Part shown: positions 1-12,554 of the stretch, one piece after another
How the letters are laid out: each line of letters opens with the position of its first letter
Numbering within the stretch: the first letter of the stretch is position 1
Source: Nepenthes gracilis
Lineage: Eukaryota > Streptophyta > Magnoliopsida > Caryophyllales > Nepenthaceae
Assembly (NCBI GenBank): GCA_033239525.1
Contig: BSYO01000024.1
Span: forward strand, 12,767,268-12,831,267
Direction of reading: 5' to 3'
Length of the DNA: 64,000 nt
Program-made: the position numbers and the translations under genes
Notes under the pieces: generated by a model
Databases searched by the model: none
Told to the model about the DNA's origin: nothing
What the model saw: only the letters and a program-made list of their open reading frames with translations

Positions 1-3000
1 CCATGAATCATCATCATGCCACTCATTATTGAGGTTGCAGATCCTACATGACCCTATAATTTTTAACTTGGTAATTAAATTAATATTTTAATAATCAAAA
101 TTTAAATAAAATATATAGATATTGGCTTCTAATTAAATTAATATTGACAATCTATTTTTAAATAAATAATTAAAAATTAATTTAGAATAGTCAAAATTAG
201 TCTATCAAAATAAGAAAAATAAAGCCTTATAAGTCTTCATAAATGTACATACAATATATATATATATATATATTATTAAAAAATACAAAGTTGTATTCAA
301 AAAATATATAAGATTTAATAATTTATTAAAATAAATTATAATTACATGTATATTTTCCATAAATAATAGTATTATAAAATTATATGGTATGTATTCCAGT
401 CCATGTGAAGCATTTAATGTTGCATTTACTACATTATTTACTTCCCAACACTGAGCAAATACTATTATCATGTGGTTCATAATTGACATTATTATGATCC
501 TTTTAAATATTATATTTTTTATTTTTAAATTATTAGATCATTTTAAATGGGATGAACCATAAAAATTAAAATAATTTTATTTGTTGTGCTTAATATTGGT
601 ACTTTATATTATAATAATATATCCCAATAATTTAAAAAATATATGGTTTAATATTTTTAAAAATCATGACAAATTTTTGTATTTTAGACTCAACAAAATA
701 CATTGCAAACAAATCGACTCAACAATCATGTGGCAACACATGCGATGAAAATATATTAATTATGAAAAATTAGCAGAATATTCAAAGATAAAATATATAA
801 TCAACTCTTAATCTGCTCGAGCAAATTTCATAATAAATTATGGATATATTTAAGATAATACTCTTATGAGTTCTAAGCATTAAGTTCTGGACAATTCTCC
901 CAAAAAAGATCTCTATATTAAGTCTAAACGTTAGCTTAAATGGTCTAAGAAACCATAATCATGATTTAATTATTTAATTATCCTTAATAAATGATATTTG
1001 TGTGTTTGTCAATGCATAGAAAATGAACAGCTAGTCCATGTGATACACCCTCATTATAGGAATTAGGAGTCTTTATATCTTAAAAAGATGGAACCCATTT
1101 TTTAAAAATTTAAATCATTGATATTTACATGAATGATTATAATTTAACTATTTTTTAAAATATAAAAAAATTAATTATAATTAATTATTAAATTATAATT
1201 ATCTATTTTAAAATAGTTGACTAATATATGAAGAAAAATAGCCTTCATTTATGAAAGAGGTAAAGCCATGCCCAACTGCTCATTACAATGGGTAGTTTCC
1301 GACTAACATCGCCTCACTTGTCCAGCTGCAATCCTGGACCTCCACCACGAGCCCGGGTTCACATCACATTAACTGGCTCAAGAGTAACAACTAATCCATT
1401 GACAGCCAAGTGGTCGAATGGGGGCTACGTACATGCAGGCTGTCCGGGACCAGCCATGTCGTGCTTTAAGAGTCCAGAATTTTTCGTATAAAAAAATATA
1501 ATGATTATTGAACACCACAAAAAATTATGGATTTATATATTATTTAATATAATATTTTCAAATTCAACATAAATATATAATAATAATATGTAATAGTTAT
1601 AATCCAATAACTAAAACTGGATCGGACATTATGTACTAATATTATAAGTGACATAATCAAATCTAAGTCACAATATTGACTAAACTAATTCCGTCTAATT
1701 TTAAAAATAATATTATAGCTATTTAATTTCTAAATTACTATAAGATAAAAATATATAACCAAAATACTTAATAACAAAATTATAAATAACTTCATTCTGA
1801 CTGACTGGTTCAAAAATTCAAATTATAAAATTTAGAAATACATAAATTCAGTACAATATAAAAAATTTGACAATTCACAATAATATCGATACAAATTAAA
1901 CAAAAATCTCTAATTATTTTCTATCCACATGCTTCAAAAAACCGCTATCCACTAATTTAAAGAAAATTTTAAAAATATTTATAAATATAAATTTAATATT
2001 CAATAAAATATATATATATTTAATATATATAAATATACGTTTGCAAAACAAATAAAAAGATAAAAAATTATAAAATACATGTAAAATTTTAAAAATATCC
2101 AAATTTTTACTGAATATATTTTAAACTATAATTTTATATAAACAATTCAGTATATATATATAAACATCCAAAACATATAAGTCATATGAAAATATTAGAA
2201 TACTAAAATATATAATCCATCCATAAAACATGAAATTCGAAGAATCATATCGAAAATCTGTAAAAATTTCAGAATATCAAAACATATCAAAACTTAAAAA
2301 TCAAACATGTCAAAACTTAAAAACCAAGTATGTCGAAATATAAGAACTAATGACTAGTAACTCACATATTGACTAATTAAAATAATAATTTTAAAAAACG
2401 GGTTACTCATATTCTTAATATCTTTAAACTAATACACTATTATATAAAACTTATAGTTGACTGTCTAATTACCGTATAAATAAGGTAAAATGTCCTTTCT
2501 TTCTTCACTCATAGATAATAGATGTGTTTTTCAAGTGTCACATCCTCATATCAAACCCGAATAATTAATGAAATTAATCCATTTTAAAGTAATTGACTTA
2601 AATAGTTTTTTCCTTTTGTTATATCATGAGGCCCAAAAATATCGCTAGCAAAATTTTTCTTTTTTTTTTTCCAAAACTCTATATTCCGGACGTGATCCTA
2701 TAATCATATGTCAACATGCACATTATAGGACCCAAAAATATCATATCATTAAATGGATAGAATACAAATCGTATCACAACATTAACGCATTTGTAAGTAG
2801 TTATGTTTATACCAAAATTAGAGCAACCGAATAACTATATAAGAAGGTCAAAATCTAACTACATTATCTATGAGAATATTACAAGCCATCATTCAATACA
2901 ATTGTCACCAACTAAAATAAAATAAACCATCCTAAAACTATTGTTTGAAAACCAAATATCATATATACAATATTTCTAATTATATTATCTTTGATCCGCT

Positions 3001-5708
3001 CTTCCAACAATCCTATCTACTTGCAAGTGATCCGACTCACTATTTTAAAAAAGGGTTAGCAAAAAATAAAAATTAAGTAAGTTAAAAACTCAATAAAGTA
3101 TATAATTATATAGTTAAACATATAATTTACATTAAAACATGCTGAAAAAAATAATGGATCGAATTCAAATGTAATATTATGAATTTTCATAATAAATACA
3201 TATAGCTTCCCAATTTCCTTTTTCTATTCCAAATCGAAACACGTCATGTAAAATCATGTAATTCTAATGGATTAAAGGCCAGTAAGACCTTATGGACTTA
3301 GGGATGCATAATCGAAATTGGATTGTATTTATTTTTACACAACTAAAAACCTTACGTAACTATTTAAGACTTACAAGCGAGTTATTATACATATAACATT
3401 ATAAATAGGGCCAAATGCTACTTTTATCCACAAATGATAGGTTCAAATTACGATCACTACTATAATATATAAGCTATACTATAAATATTACTGCTAATTT
3501 TTTTACAATGGTTTGATATATAAATAAATAAATAAAAATTTTACACAATTATAATAATTCTTGTATTTTCTCAATCCAGATAAAATATTCTTAATTCTTT
3601 TACAAATTGTAAAATTTTTTTTCAATCACTTATCATGTAAAGATTTAAACTTTTGTAAAAATTTAAATATGCTTACTTTAAAACATGTAATACTATATTA
3701 TAAGATTTTTAAACATGTAAAACTATTGTTAATAAGAAATCTTTAAAAAATCAATAATATTTTAAGATTCTAACATTTCATTTATATCAGCAAACATGTA
3801 ATGGGCAAATTAGTGTTTTCATAATATGTAAGTCATATACTTAGTGATTTTAAGTATACAAAAATATTATATATAAAATTCGTAACATATTAAAATATTA
3901 AATTATATTTTTAACACATACATAAATATATTTATAGAGAAATAACTTGGCAAATCAATGTATATAAACCAAGAACATGATCTTTACAAAAAATAATAAA
4001 GAATGAGAGTGAAAATTAATGCATATGAAGTATAAATGTTTTAACTACCAAAATGTGACATGTATGAGTACCTAGAATAATAAATACTCAATAAAATAAT
4101 AAAAGATCAACAAAAAATAAAAGGAGGATTAGGATGCACTTATTTTAAGTTGAATTTCACTAAAATCTTGCCTTGATTTACTTCAATTGACCTTCTCTAA
4201 CTTTTTTCTCTCTCCTCCGATTCTCTTTCTCTCTCTTCCCTCAAAATCTTGTAAAAAATAATTAAAAATTAGTCAAACATAACTTATATAATGAAATGAC
4301 ACACATGTACTTTTCAGGTTCATCAGACACCTCAGCCAAATACTATTGTGCACAAGCGTCACATCAAGGACGTGTCAAATATTAGCATTGTGCCATGGCA
4401 TGCTCGAGTGTCCTTTGGGCATATATCGAGCGTGAATACACTAGAAAATGTGTTCGAGTTTCGATCAGGCGTATGTTAAGTGCGACCTCTTTGCTTAGAA
4501 TATGCATGTGCCCGTATCAGGCGTCAATTAAGTGTCATTCAACTCGATATGGCACAATCCAAAATTGAATTTAATCTGATCTTTCTTATTTTATTTATCT
4601 TAATTTTATTAATTATAATTAAAATATAAAATTTGAAACTCTTTTTTTTATATCAAATGTGCCTATTATATTGGGATATGTCCGAATATAGGCCATTACT
4701 TTATTTATAATAATTCTCATTTGTTAAATAGAGAATTTTATAACAAATATACAAAAATTTTTTATCATTTAAAAAAGTACAAACTTTGATTATTTCACAA
4801 AATAAAATACTCATTAAATATTTATATAAAAATAGTATATAATGTCAAATATCTAAATATTTTATAATTTTTTGTAATATCTCAACATTAGAATATAATT
4901 TTTAAAATATTAAAATATTCAATAAAAATAAATAAAATATTTAAATATTCTGTAAAACTCAATAAATTTTTTAAAATATTTGTTTAAATAAATATTGAAA
5001 GAATATTAAATAATTTTAAAAATAAACCAAAGAATAGGTTTATATATATTTGATTTAAATATTAAATTTACCAAATTTGATACAAAATAATTCTAAAATT
5101 TCTCTTCTTCTAGTCGATACACAAGCACCAATCAGCCAATTATTGAGTGCCATATTTGACTACATACACACTCGAACATTGTATTAGGTACAGACTGTTC
5201 TACCAAAATTATACATGAGCATGATATTCTATGCACCTTATGTGCGGAGCTTCTGTAAAATGTGCGGACATGTGTTACACCTGCGTCAATTAAACGATAT
5301 CCTAATATAATTACTTTATATATTTATATAATATATAATAATTATAATATTATAAATATAAATTAAAAAATTAGATATTATAATATTAATATTTAAATAT
5401 ATTAATAATAATACTGTTTAATATGAAAGAGATAAATTAGTTATTTTACATAAAAAAGGTATTTTTTTATTGACTAATATAATAATAATTACATTATATT
5501 TTCAATACAAATATTATGTAAGAATAATAGCTCTCTTTAATAAATAATAGGTTTTTTCTTTATTGTTTTCGTACATTTTGATAGAAAGCTCTCACTTAAA
5601 ATAATGGGGTGCGCTACGTTGTGACGAAGGACGACAGAAAGCCCTTGACCATAAGATGAAAAATCTTAAAGTCCAAAAAATTATATTGTGTATATATTTA
5701 TAATATAT
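1..5708. other. AT-rich intergenic DNA, no gene recognised
   Basis: Very AT-rich sequence with stop codons in all frames and no protein family I recognise. It contains an AT dinucleotide microsatellite near 250-275 and an isolated GC-richer island at about 1260-1490 (listed separately). Short GC-richer islands at about 4315-4560 and 5110-5300 look like old repeat debris but cannot be assigned. No RNA gene was seen. Confidence 0.6.
1288..1491 (+). other. Isolated 67-codon ORF in a GC-rich island, function unknown
   Basis: A 67-codon ATG-to-stop ORF rich in Pro, Ser, Thr and Arg sits in about 200 bp whose composition differs sharply from the AT-rich surroundings. I do not recognise a domain, signal peptide or membrane segment. 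No splice partners or promoter signals stand out. Such islands are often transferred organelle DNA or transposon fragments; a real small gene is possible but unsupported. Confidence 0.12.
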
Positions 5709-6459
5709 TGATGGGTACTACTGAAAATGAGTATGTCTAATACTCAGTTAAATAAACAGCTTAATATTTAGTTGGATAAGAGGTTTAAATAACAACAGCC
5801 AAATAGAAAAAAATCGCGTGTCAATCAGGCAATGACACATAAACGTATGAGCCAAAAAATATAATCTGAATGGCCAAGTATTAAAATATCATAAAGAGTT
5901 ATTTAATAGCATGATATAAAGGGCGGTTGAGTATATCCAATAATTGGTAGTCAAACAATATTGTCATTAAATTAAAACGGGCGTTATATATGTAAGTAAC
6001 ACTCCTCACCACTGATCTGAAGCGGCATCATACACACACATTAATTTCAATCACCCACAAACCAAGCAACGCCTCTTATTATAAATAAACACTTTCTCAC
6101 AGAGAAAGGTAACAAAAAAAGAGAGGTGAAGGAGAAAAAGCCATCAAGTCAGACGAGTACACAACCAGAAAAGCTATTCAATCAAATTAGTGAACAAAAA
6201 AGAGTACTATCCTCCAAACAAATACACATCCTTATCTTATCTAAATTATTGTATCTATTTTCTTATATCTTTCACATCAAAATAGAAAGATCATTAATTT
6301 GAATGTCAGATAATATATCGGAGAGCGAATCTCGCGTACCTCTTACCTCTAATTTGTTTTATTGTAATATGCAATATTTAAATTTTAAATTATAAAAATC
6401 AGACATGTTATTATTCCGATATTTAAGAGTAATAATGTAGCTCCTTAATTCATATATCA
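5709..6459 (+). mobile_element. LTR remnant, family A (probable solo LTR)
   Basis: It starts TGATGGGT and ends ATATCA. Its 3' part, with a GAGCGAATCTCGC block and a GTAGCTCC block near the end, matches the 3' part of the LTR-like element at 23691-24426 (GAGCGAGTTTCGC and ATAGCTCC). A TATA-like TATAAATAA near 6080 would suit an LTR promoter. No gag or pol sequence lies next to it, so it is probably a solo LTR. The 5-bp flanks do not match (TATAT versus ATTTA), so the target-site duplication is eroded or the ends are slightly off. Confidence 0.5.
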
Positions 6460-7669
6460 ATTTAGATTCTAAATACGCATCATATCTAAATAATTATTTT
6501 TTAGTTTATTTTCTTCACAATATAAATATTTTAATATTATAAAAATAATAAATAAATAAATAACCACATTTTTTTAAAAATTCTTTTTAAACATTAAATT
6601 TAAACTCTTACATTATTTTAATCTAATGATTTAAGCGCGTTCATCACGGGATGAAAGGTGGCGTGATTGAGCTCTCCCATATAAATATTTGTTTATTTAA
6701 ATAAATAAATAACCACTTTCAAAGAATTTCATTGTTTGGGAGATGGTGTCACTTTCGCATGTTTTTAAAAGAGAAACAGGAGACCATCTAATTTCTGTTA
6801 AATTTTTTTAAATTATTTGTTATGATGAAATTAAAATCGGATCATCTGATTTAAAATTTTTCAGATCTAGTCAATGCAGTAAATGCTATTCATAAATACT
6901 GCTAAAAACTTAGATTCAATTAATTTTTTTAAACTGGGTACGATTACGAATAAAAATAACTGGTACGACCTTAACCGAATAAATTATTTATAATTATATT
7001 TTTTATTTTAAATGGATGACTATTTTAAAAAAATCATATCAATACATTATATTTTTGTACAACTAATCTTTTTATATAAATATACTTTATATTTTGATCT
7101 AAATATTATAATTTTTAACATGTTTTTAGATTCTTTGGTTTTTTTATACAAATATGTATTTTTAAATAAAAATATTTAAAAATAAAAAAATATCTAAAGA
7201 CTGATCCAAATCAGCATTGTTAGGATTATAAACGATCACGATTATGATTTTTAAATCAGTTAACCATAAGGTATTTTAATGTAATGCCGCATTCTAGTAT
7301 TTTAAACTAAGAAAAAGGCAAATTCAAACACAAAAAGGGAATGTTGATATAGAGAGAGAAATAAGAAAAATGTAGAAATAGACGTTTTGGATATCAATCT
7401 CATTCATATTTAATACTTCACTAATATTAGACATGTTGTTTTAGGTTTTTTTTTTTAAAAAAAACATAAACGAGTTGTTTATCATATCAATCACTTTTTG
7501 TTGTTCAATTGCTATGGTTTATAAACTTACCGTGTTTATAACAAATGTGTGTTTTAGGATTGATGATAATCGGTTCTTTCCAATTATTGTTATGTTTTAG
7601 GATTGCTATGATTTATCAAGAAAGAGTTAGCTAAGTGTGATGATTTGTAATTAAATCTCAAATTATAAT

Positions 7670-8541
7670 TGATGCGTCTCTAGGTCCAGATTCTCTTGCG
7701 GATTAGAGAGTTTACGAATCCCTCGATTGGGTCAGATTACGAACAGATCTTATCTCTGCGTCTCTCAACCTAAACCCTATACAACATAAATTACAAGTAA
7801 GAAGTTAGATAACGACGAAAGATTATCCCACCGTAAATATTCTGACGCTCAAATTAGAAATCTTTTCTTTCCCTTAAAATGAAAAGATGTATGCATAGAA
7901 ATAAATGTGATGAAAATGTAGGAATATGGGGTGTGTGTGGGATGCTCAAAGGAGGTTTGTGCCTCCTTTATTGCACTGCTAAGAGTGGCTTATTATCGTT
8001 GCCATAGTGTGGTGGTGGTTCGAGGGAAGAGAGCTTATTCTTTCTCCTCGCTACTTTAAGCACTGGGTGTTAGGATTAGAATTTTGATTTCAAGACACCG
8101 CTTAGGCAGTTTGTAGAAGTGAAAATTTCCTCTCTTTTTCTTCGTTGATTGAGAGGATATTTGTAGGCTCTTTTAGGGAGGTTTTTTGAGAGTTTGGATC
8201 TCTGACAAAAAGGTTTGTTAGGATTTATTGGCAGCTAAGCTTTGACGGTGGCTAGCGGTATCAATTGTCGCCTTGTGGAGGTAGGGACATCATTGTCTGA
8301 CGTGGCCAACATAAACCTATTTGACTTCACTTGAACTGGTTGAGCAGTTACTTGGACACCGCAGTTTGCGATCGCTTCTGCAAAGGCGACGAGTGACACT
8401 GATTGGCTACATATTTAGGGCATCCAATGTACCTTACTTCTGAATTTTCTAGGATGCCAATGCTAAGTTAGACCTATTGCTAATCGGACCTTTCCATCTG
8501 GATTTCATTGGTTCCAATTTAAATCCACACTTGACCCATCA
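7670..8541 (+). mobile_element. Solo LTR, family B, with exact ATAAT target-site duplication
   Basis: This 872-bp element starts TGATGCGT and ends ACCCATCA, giving TG...CA ends with a near-inverted terminal octamer. It is flanked by ATAAT at 7665-7669 and again at 8542-8546, a perfect 5-bp duplication. No internal retrotransposon sequence is present, so this is a solo LTR left by LTR-LTR recombination. It contains a block (TCCCACCG, then a few bases, then GACGCTCAA) shared with 18700-18760 and, more diverged, with 59800-59830. Confidence 0.8.
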
Positions 8542-8546
8542 ATAAT

Positions 8547-9480
8547 GAACATATATTTATATATAATGTCTCATGGTTTTCTCTTAACCAAGAAGAAATT
8601 TCATATAAAAATCTTTATATAATTGATTGTGTGTATTTATTATCTCTTGTGGTTCAATTAGAAGAGAAAAGTAACTAACAATATTAGGAAATATCTCGGA
8701 TCCCAACAATGTCTAATTGGGCCATATGAAACTGACCTATCAATACAGCCTTTCACATATACTACATTAAAATAGGTTGAGAATCCATGAATAATCCAGT
8801 ATCCATGGGGGCCACCTCATGTTTTTTAAGCAAATGAAAACTCCCTTGTCAACTTGGATGTGACAAGCAAGGAAAGAAGAATCAACATTAATACTATAAT
8901 AAAATTTTTAAATTCTATTAAATAGGATGAATTATATATATTTATGATATTATATTAACTTTAGAGTAATATTTTTTAATATTATAATCAATTTGCTCTA
9001 AGATTTTTATGTTTATCTCATTTGTTTTTTTCTAACCACAATTAACTCTTATTTTTTCCTTGATGACTGATTTGGCCTAAATTTTAAGTATCCAAACTAT
9101 ATTAAATATCATTCAATCATTTTATATTTTACAAGTGTAATTTTTAAACATATAAAAATTAAAGTTTTTTTTTCTCATCATTTAAAATGACTCCATTGGT
9201 TTATCTTAATATTTTTATTTATACAATGCTTATTTTTAGACATTGTTATTTGATTGTCTAATATTTGAATCCATAGACTACTTTCTTAACAACAAAAAGG
9301 TCTACGATTAGGATGACTAACTCATGCACACCCAAAATTTAAGAAATGGCTTATTTAGTTGTTAAAAATAGTTCACATCTCATTGCAGCAACCGAGGACC
9401 AAAAGCAAATCACACTATAAAATTATTGGTCTAAACAAGATAGACAGTTGAATCTTCGTGAACCCCATAAAACATATGTC
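8547..9480. other. Intergenic DNA downstream of the desaturase
   Basis: AT-rich DNA between the solo LTR and the stop codon of the minus-strand desaturase. It must contain the 3' UTR and polyadenylation region of that gene on the minus strand. No other gene or repeat is recognised. Confidence 0.5.
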
Positions 9481-10824
9481 TCAGCCATGGGTGTTGACAG
9501 CTTCCCACAGCAAGTTTTTAGGAGCACCATTGCTGAGATCCTTAGCCTGGAGGGCTGCAGCCCTAAGAGTCCTAATTGTAGAAACATTAGCATCCCAGAA
9601 GGAAAGACTCCTGTAAGGCAAATTATGCTTCTTGCACAGGTCCCTAACCACTGGGGCAACCGCCCTGAGATGGCAGCGTGGTAGGCGGGGGAACAAATGA
9701 TGCTCAAGCTGAAATTGCAGCCCACCAAACACCCAATCCATCCAGGGAGAACATGAGATGTCGATCGTCCCGCTTGTTTGTTTCTCGAACCAGTCATTCC
9801 CACGAGGCTGTCCAACATAGACATTTGCAGAGAAATGGTTGAGACAAAATTGGACATGTTGAAGAGAAGTGACTGAAAAACTTGCTAACAAGAACAACGT
9901 CCTCTCTGTCCAATTAGGCAGGCACGTAAGAAGAAGAGGGAACCATGCCCAGAAAACCATGATTCCCATTATGTTCAGAGCTCTATCGGGAACCTTTCTC
10001 TTTGAGAACAACAACAACAATGTCTGAAGATATAAGTTAATCCGTGCGACAATCATCACAGGATAGAATGTCCAATGCTGATAGCTGACCAAGAACTTGG
10101 CTAATGGATCAAACTCCATCTTCCTCCCGTAGAAGTAAGAAGTCATGTTATTGAACAATTTTGACGAAACAGCAAAGACAGGGATATGTTGAAGATCGGG
10201 GTCATGATCAAGACTATTGCAGGCAATATGGTGGGCATTGTGTGTCCATTTCCACCAAGCAATGCTAATGCCCGTGAGGCAATTCCCTGCAATAAGCTGC
10301 GCGAGCTTGTTAAATTTGCGGCTAGACATGATTATATAATGCCCTGAATCATGACCTAAATAAGCGCTTTGAATCCAAGCCATCCCCAGCAACATTCCGC
10401 TACCCAAATGCACAAACTGGTTATCGGAGAAGAGAACGCCGAAGAAAGATGCAGCAAACATGATTGCAATGCAAATGAATGAGACAATCACACCGTGTCC
10501 TTTCTTATCAAACATGCCCATTTTGTTAAATTCGTTGACAAGGCCTCGGTAATCTTTGGAAACCTCAGTGACCTCAAAGTCCTCTAGGTAATACCCATTA
10601 AAGAACTTTTCTAGATAATGCCATGTTGAGCGTGGGTGGTAAGCAATGAATGCATCTGTGACATCTTGACCGGCGAGGTTCAAGAGAGGGATATCACCGC
10701 CTGGGTGTTCGTTAACCCAGTTTGAGACATCGTAAACTTTACCTTGGATAGAGATCCACAGATCACCAGGGTTTTTGTGGGTCTTCAATTCCTCTGATTT
10801 GATGTACTTCTTTGAATCGGCCAT
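9481..10824 (-). CDS. SLD: Sphingolipid delta-8 (long-chain base) desaturase, cytochrome b5 fusion
   Basis: A single-exon gene of 447 codons, close to the roughly 449 residues known for Arabidopsis SLD1/SLD2. The enzyme inserts a delta-8 double bond into phytosphingosine-type long-chain bases of ceramides in the ER membrane. The N-terminal cytochrome b5 domain has the heme motif HPGGD (His40) and a second candidate ligand, His63. Membrane spans lie around residues 112-150 and 255-325. Three di-iron histidine boxes are visible: HDSGH (158-162), THNAHH (194-199) and QLEHH (372-376); the Gln in the third is typical of front-end desaturases. The ATG at 10824 begins MADSKK, as in the family; the frame stays open 17 codons upstream but without an ATG. 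All key residues are intact, so the gene is probably functional. A delta-6 fatty acid desaturase is the alternative, less likely in an ordinary angiosperm. Confidence 0.93.
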   Translation of the reverse strand: MADSKKYIKSEELKTHKNPGDLWISIQGKVYDVSNWVNEHPGGDIPLLNLAGQDVTDAFIAYHPRSTWHYLEKFFNGYYLEDFEVTEVSKDYRGLVNEFNKMGMFDKKGHGVIVSFICIAIMFAASFFGVLFSDNQFVHLGSGMLLGMAWIQSAYLGHDSGHYIIMSSRKFNKLAQLIAGNCLTGISIAWWKWTHNAHHIACNSLDHDPDLQHIPVFAVSSKLFNNMTSYFYGRKMEFDPLAKFLVSYQHWTFYPVMIVARINLYLQTLLLLFSKRKVPDRALNIMGIMVFWAWFPLLLTCLPNWTERTLFLLASFSVTSLQHVQFCLNHFSANVYVGQPRGNDWFEKQTSGTIDISCSPWMDWVFGGLQFQLEHHLFPRLPRCHLRAVAPVVRDLCKKHNLPYRSLSFWDANVSTIRTLRAAALQAKDLSNGAPKNLLWEAVNTHG

Positions 10825-11200
10825 TCTGCTGCTGGCTCTTAAAATACAGAGATTTAAAAAAAACCAACCAACCAATCAATCAATCAATCGATGAAAGAAA
10901 AGAAAATGGAACATGTAATCAACGAAGAACACGCAGAACCAAAACAGAGGATGGCAAATATAATCAAATCAATCAAAACAAAACAATCCCATTCCCTGGG
11001 ATGGTTTGATTTGATTTGGGTTTTCTTGGGTGCCGACAGATTTCTCGGTTTCTGATTTTTCCAGTGCTGGAATGATAATTGTTTTTCAATTTTTGGGTGA
11101 GGAGCGATTCATATCGCGAGGAATTCTGTAGAGCGGCGCATCATTTGGTGAGTGAATGGGCATGACCTAGATTCGCTGTTCGTGACAAGGATGAAATCAT
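10825..11200 (-). promoter_or_regulatory. Probable 5' UTR and promoter of the desaturase gene
   Basis: The region upstream of the minus-strand ATG is GC-richer than the DNA beyond about 11220, as is usual for a transcribed leader. I do not see a clear TATA box or a convincing leader intron. Limits are approximate. Confidence 0.3.
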
Positions 11201-11219
11201 TAGCATTAACTAGAAACCG

Positions 11220-12554
11220 GGCTATTTGACAAAAATCAAAGAGGAATTAAGTTAGTACAGAATGGTACGGAATTGATTATGGATAAAGTCATTAACAATA
11301 TTAAAGTAATCTTAATTTTTTTTAATTGTACTTTTGATATTTATGTTGATACGCGTTAATACTGAGTAAAGATAAGTTACACGAAGAAAAATAATTCTTG
11401 ATTTTGAATATTAATTTTATAATATGTATCAAATTCACAAAATTTATATTATATTTATAAAAGATAAACTCAAAGATATATTCGTATACCTTAATTTTAT
11501 ATTATAAATTTTATGTTAATTTTTGTTTTTAAATTAAGCTCAAAATATATTTTTTAACTTTATTTTTCAAAATTTTTTCTTTTTTTTTATGAATTTTATT
11601 AGTTAAATTTATTTTTAAAAAATAAAAATAAAATACTAGATAAAATATTAGGATATTCTAAAAACCTTATACGTTAAACAAAAATTTAAAGTAAATTGAT
11701 GTTCTAATTTTTTTTCCCACTAATTAGTTATTATTATGATAACTAATAATAAATTTTAAAAATCAAAATTATATTTTTTAGAATTTTTCAGATAATCCAA
11801 GAAATAAAAATAAAAGGGTTCATTCTGTTTGACACTTGGTAATTTAAATTACTTAACAATGAAATTAAAGTATTTTTATTTAAATTATAATAAAAAAGAT
11901 TTAAATTATCATTTCACAATTGCCTATTATTATTTGCATTTATATTTATCAATTTTCCTTTTTATATTTTCCAATCTTTAAAGACTGCAAAAGCAAGTCA
12001 AAATGACGTCCCTGAAAAGCAAATAAAAATAGACGTTACACTGTAAACTTTTGGCATTTGATTGGGTGGGCTCCACATGGGGAGCGAGATGGGGATCCTA
12101 TTTTTTTTAAAAGAGAAGCAGGATCTTATTTTTTTATTTTTAATTATTAAATTAAAAAAATTTTAATAGTTAAAATTTAAATTTTATATAATAATATTTA
12201 AATAATTATTTTTTAAAAAAATAATTTTAATTTTTAGCTTAATATTTAATAAATATTAATATTATAAAAAAATTTTAAAAATATAATTATATTATATATT
12301 TTTTATTTTTTTAATCTTAGCCATTGGATTAAAATCCAATGGCTATAAGTGGAGAAGCACGATCCCCAGATCAGGAGGGGGATGATTGTTTGGACTCTGA
12401 TTAATTTTGAATTCAACGTTGCTGAAAAATATACATTTGCTATTTATTAGTTAAATTTTCATTGATTTGTTAGTATAAAATAAAGAATAATATTATTTAT
12501 ATAGTCAATTATATTAAAATTATTATTTTTACTATGGTATGAAAAAATAAATAG
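11220..12554. other. AT-rich intergenic DNA with a MITE-like segment
   Basis: No coding signal. Positions about 12080-12370 look like a MITE: GGGGATC occurs near the left end and, inverted, as GATCCCC at the right end, around an AT-only core. A near-perfect palindrome (CCATTGGATT, AA, AATCCAATGG) lies at about 12321-12342. The AT-rich core resembles segments at about 42280-42400 and 61815-61975, suggesting a dispersed family. Confidence 0.35.
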
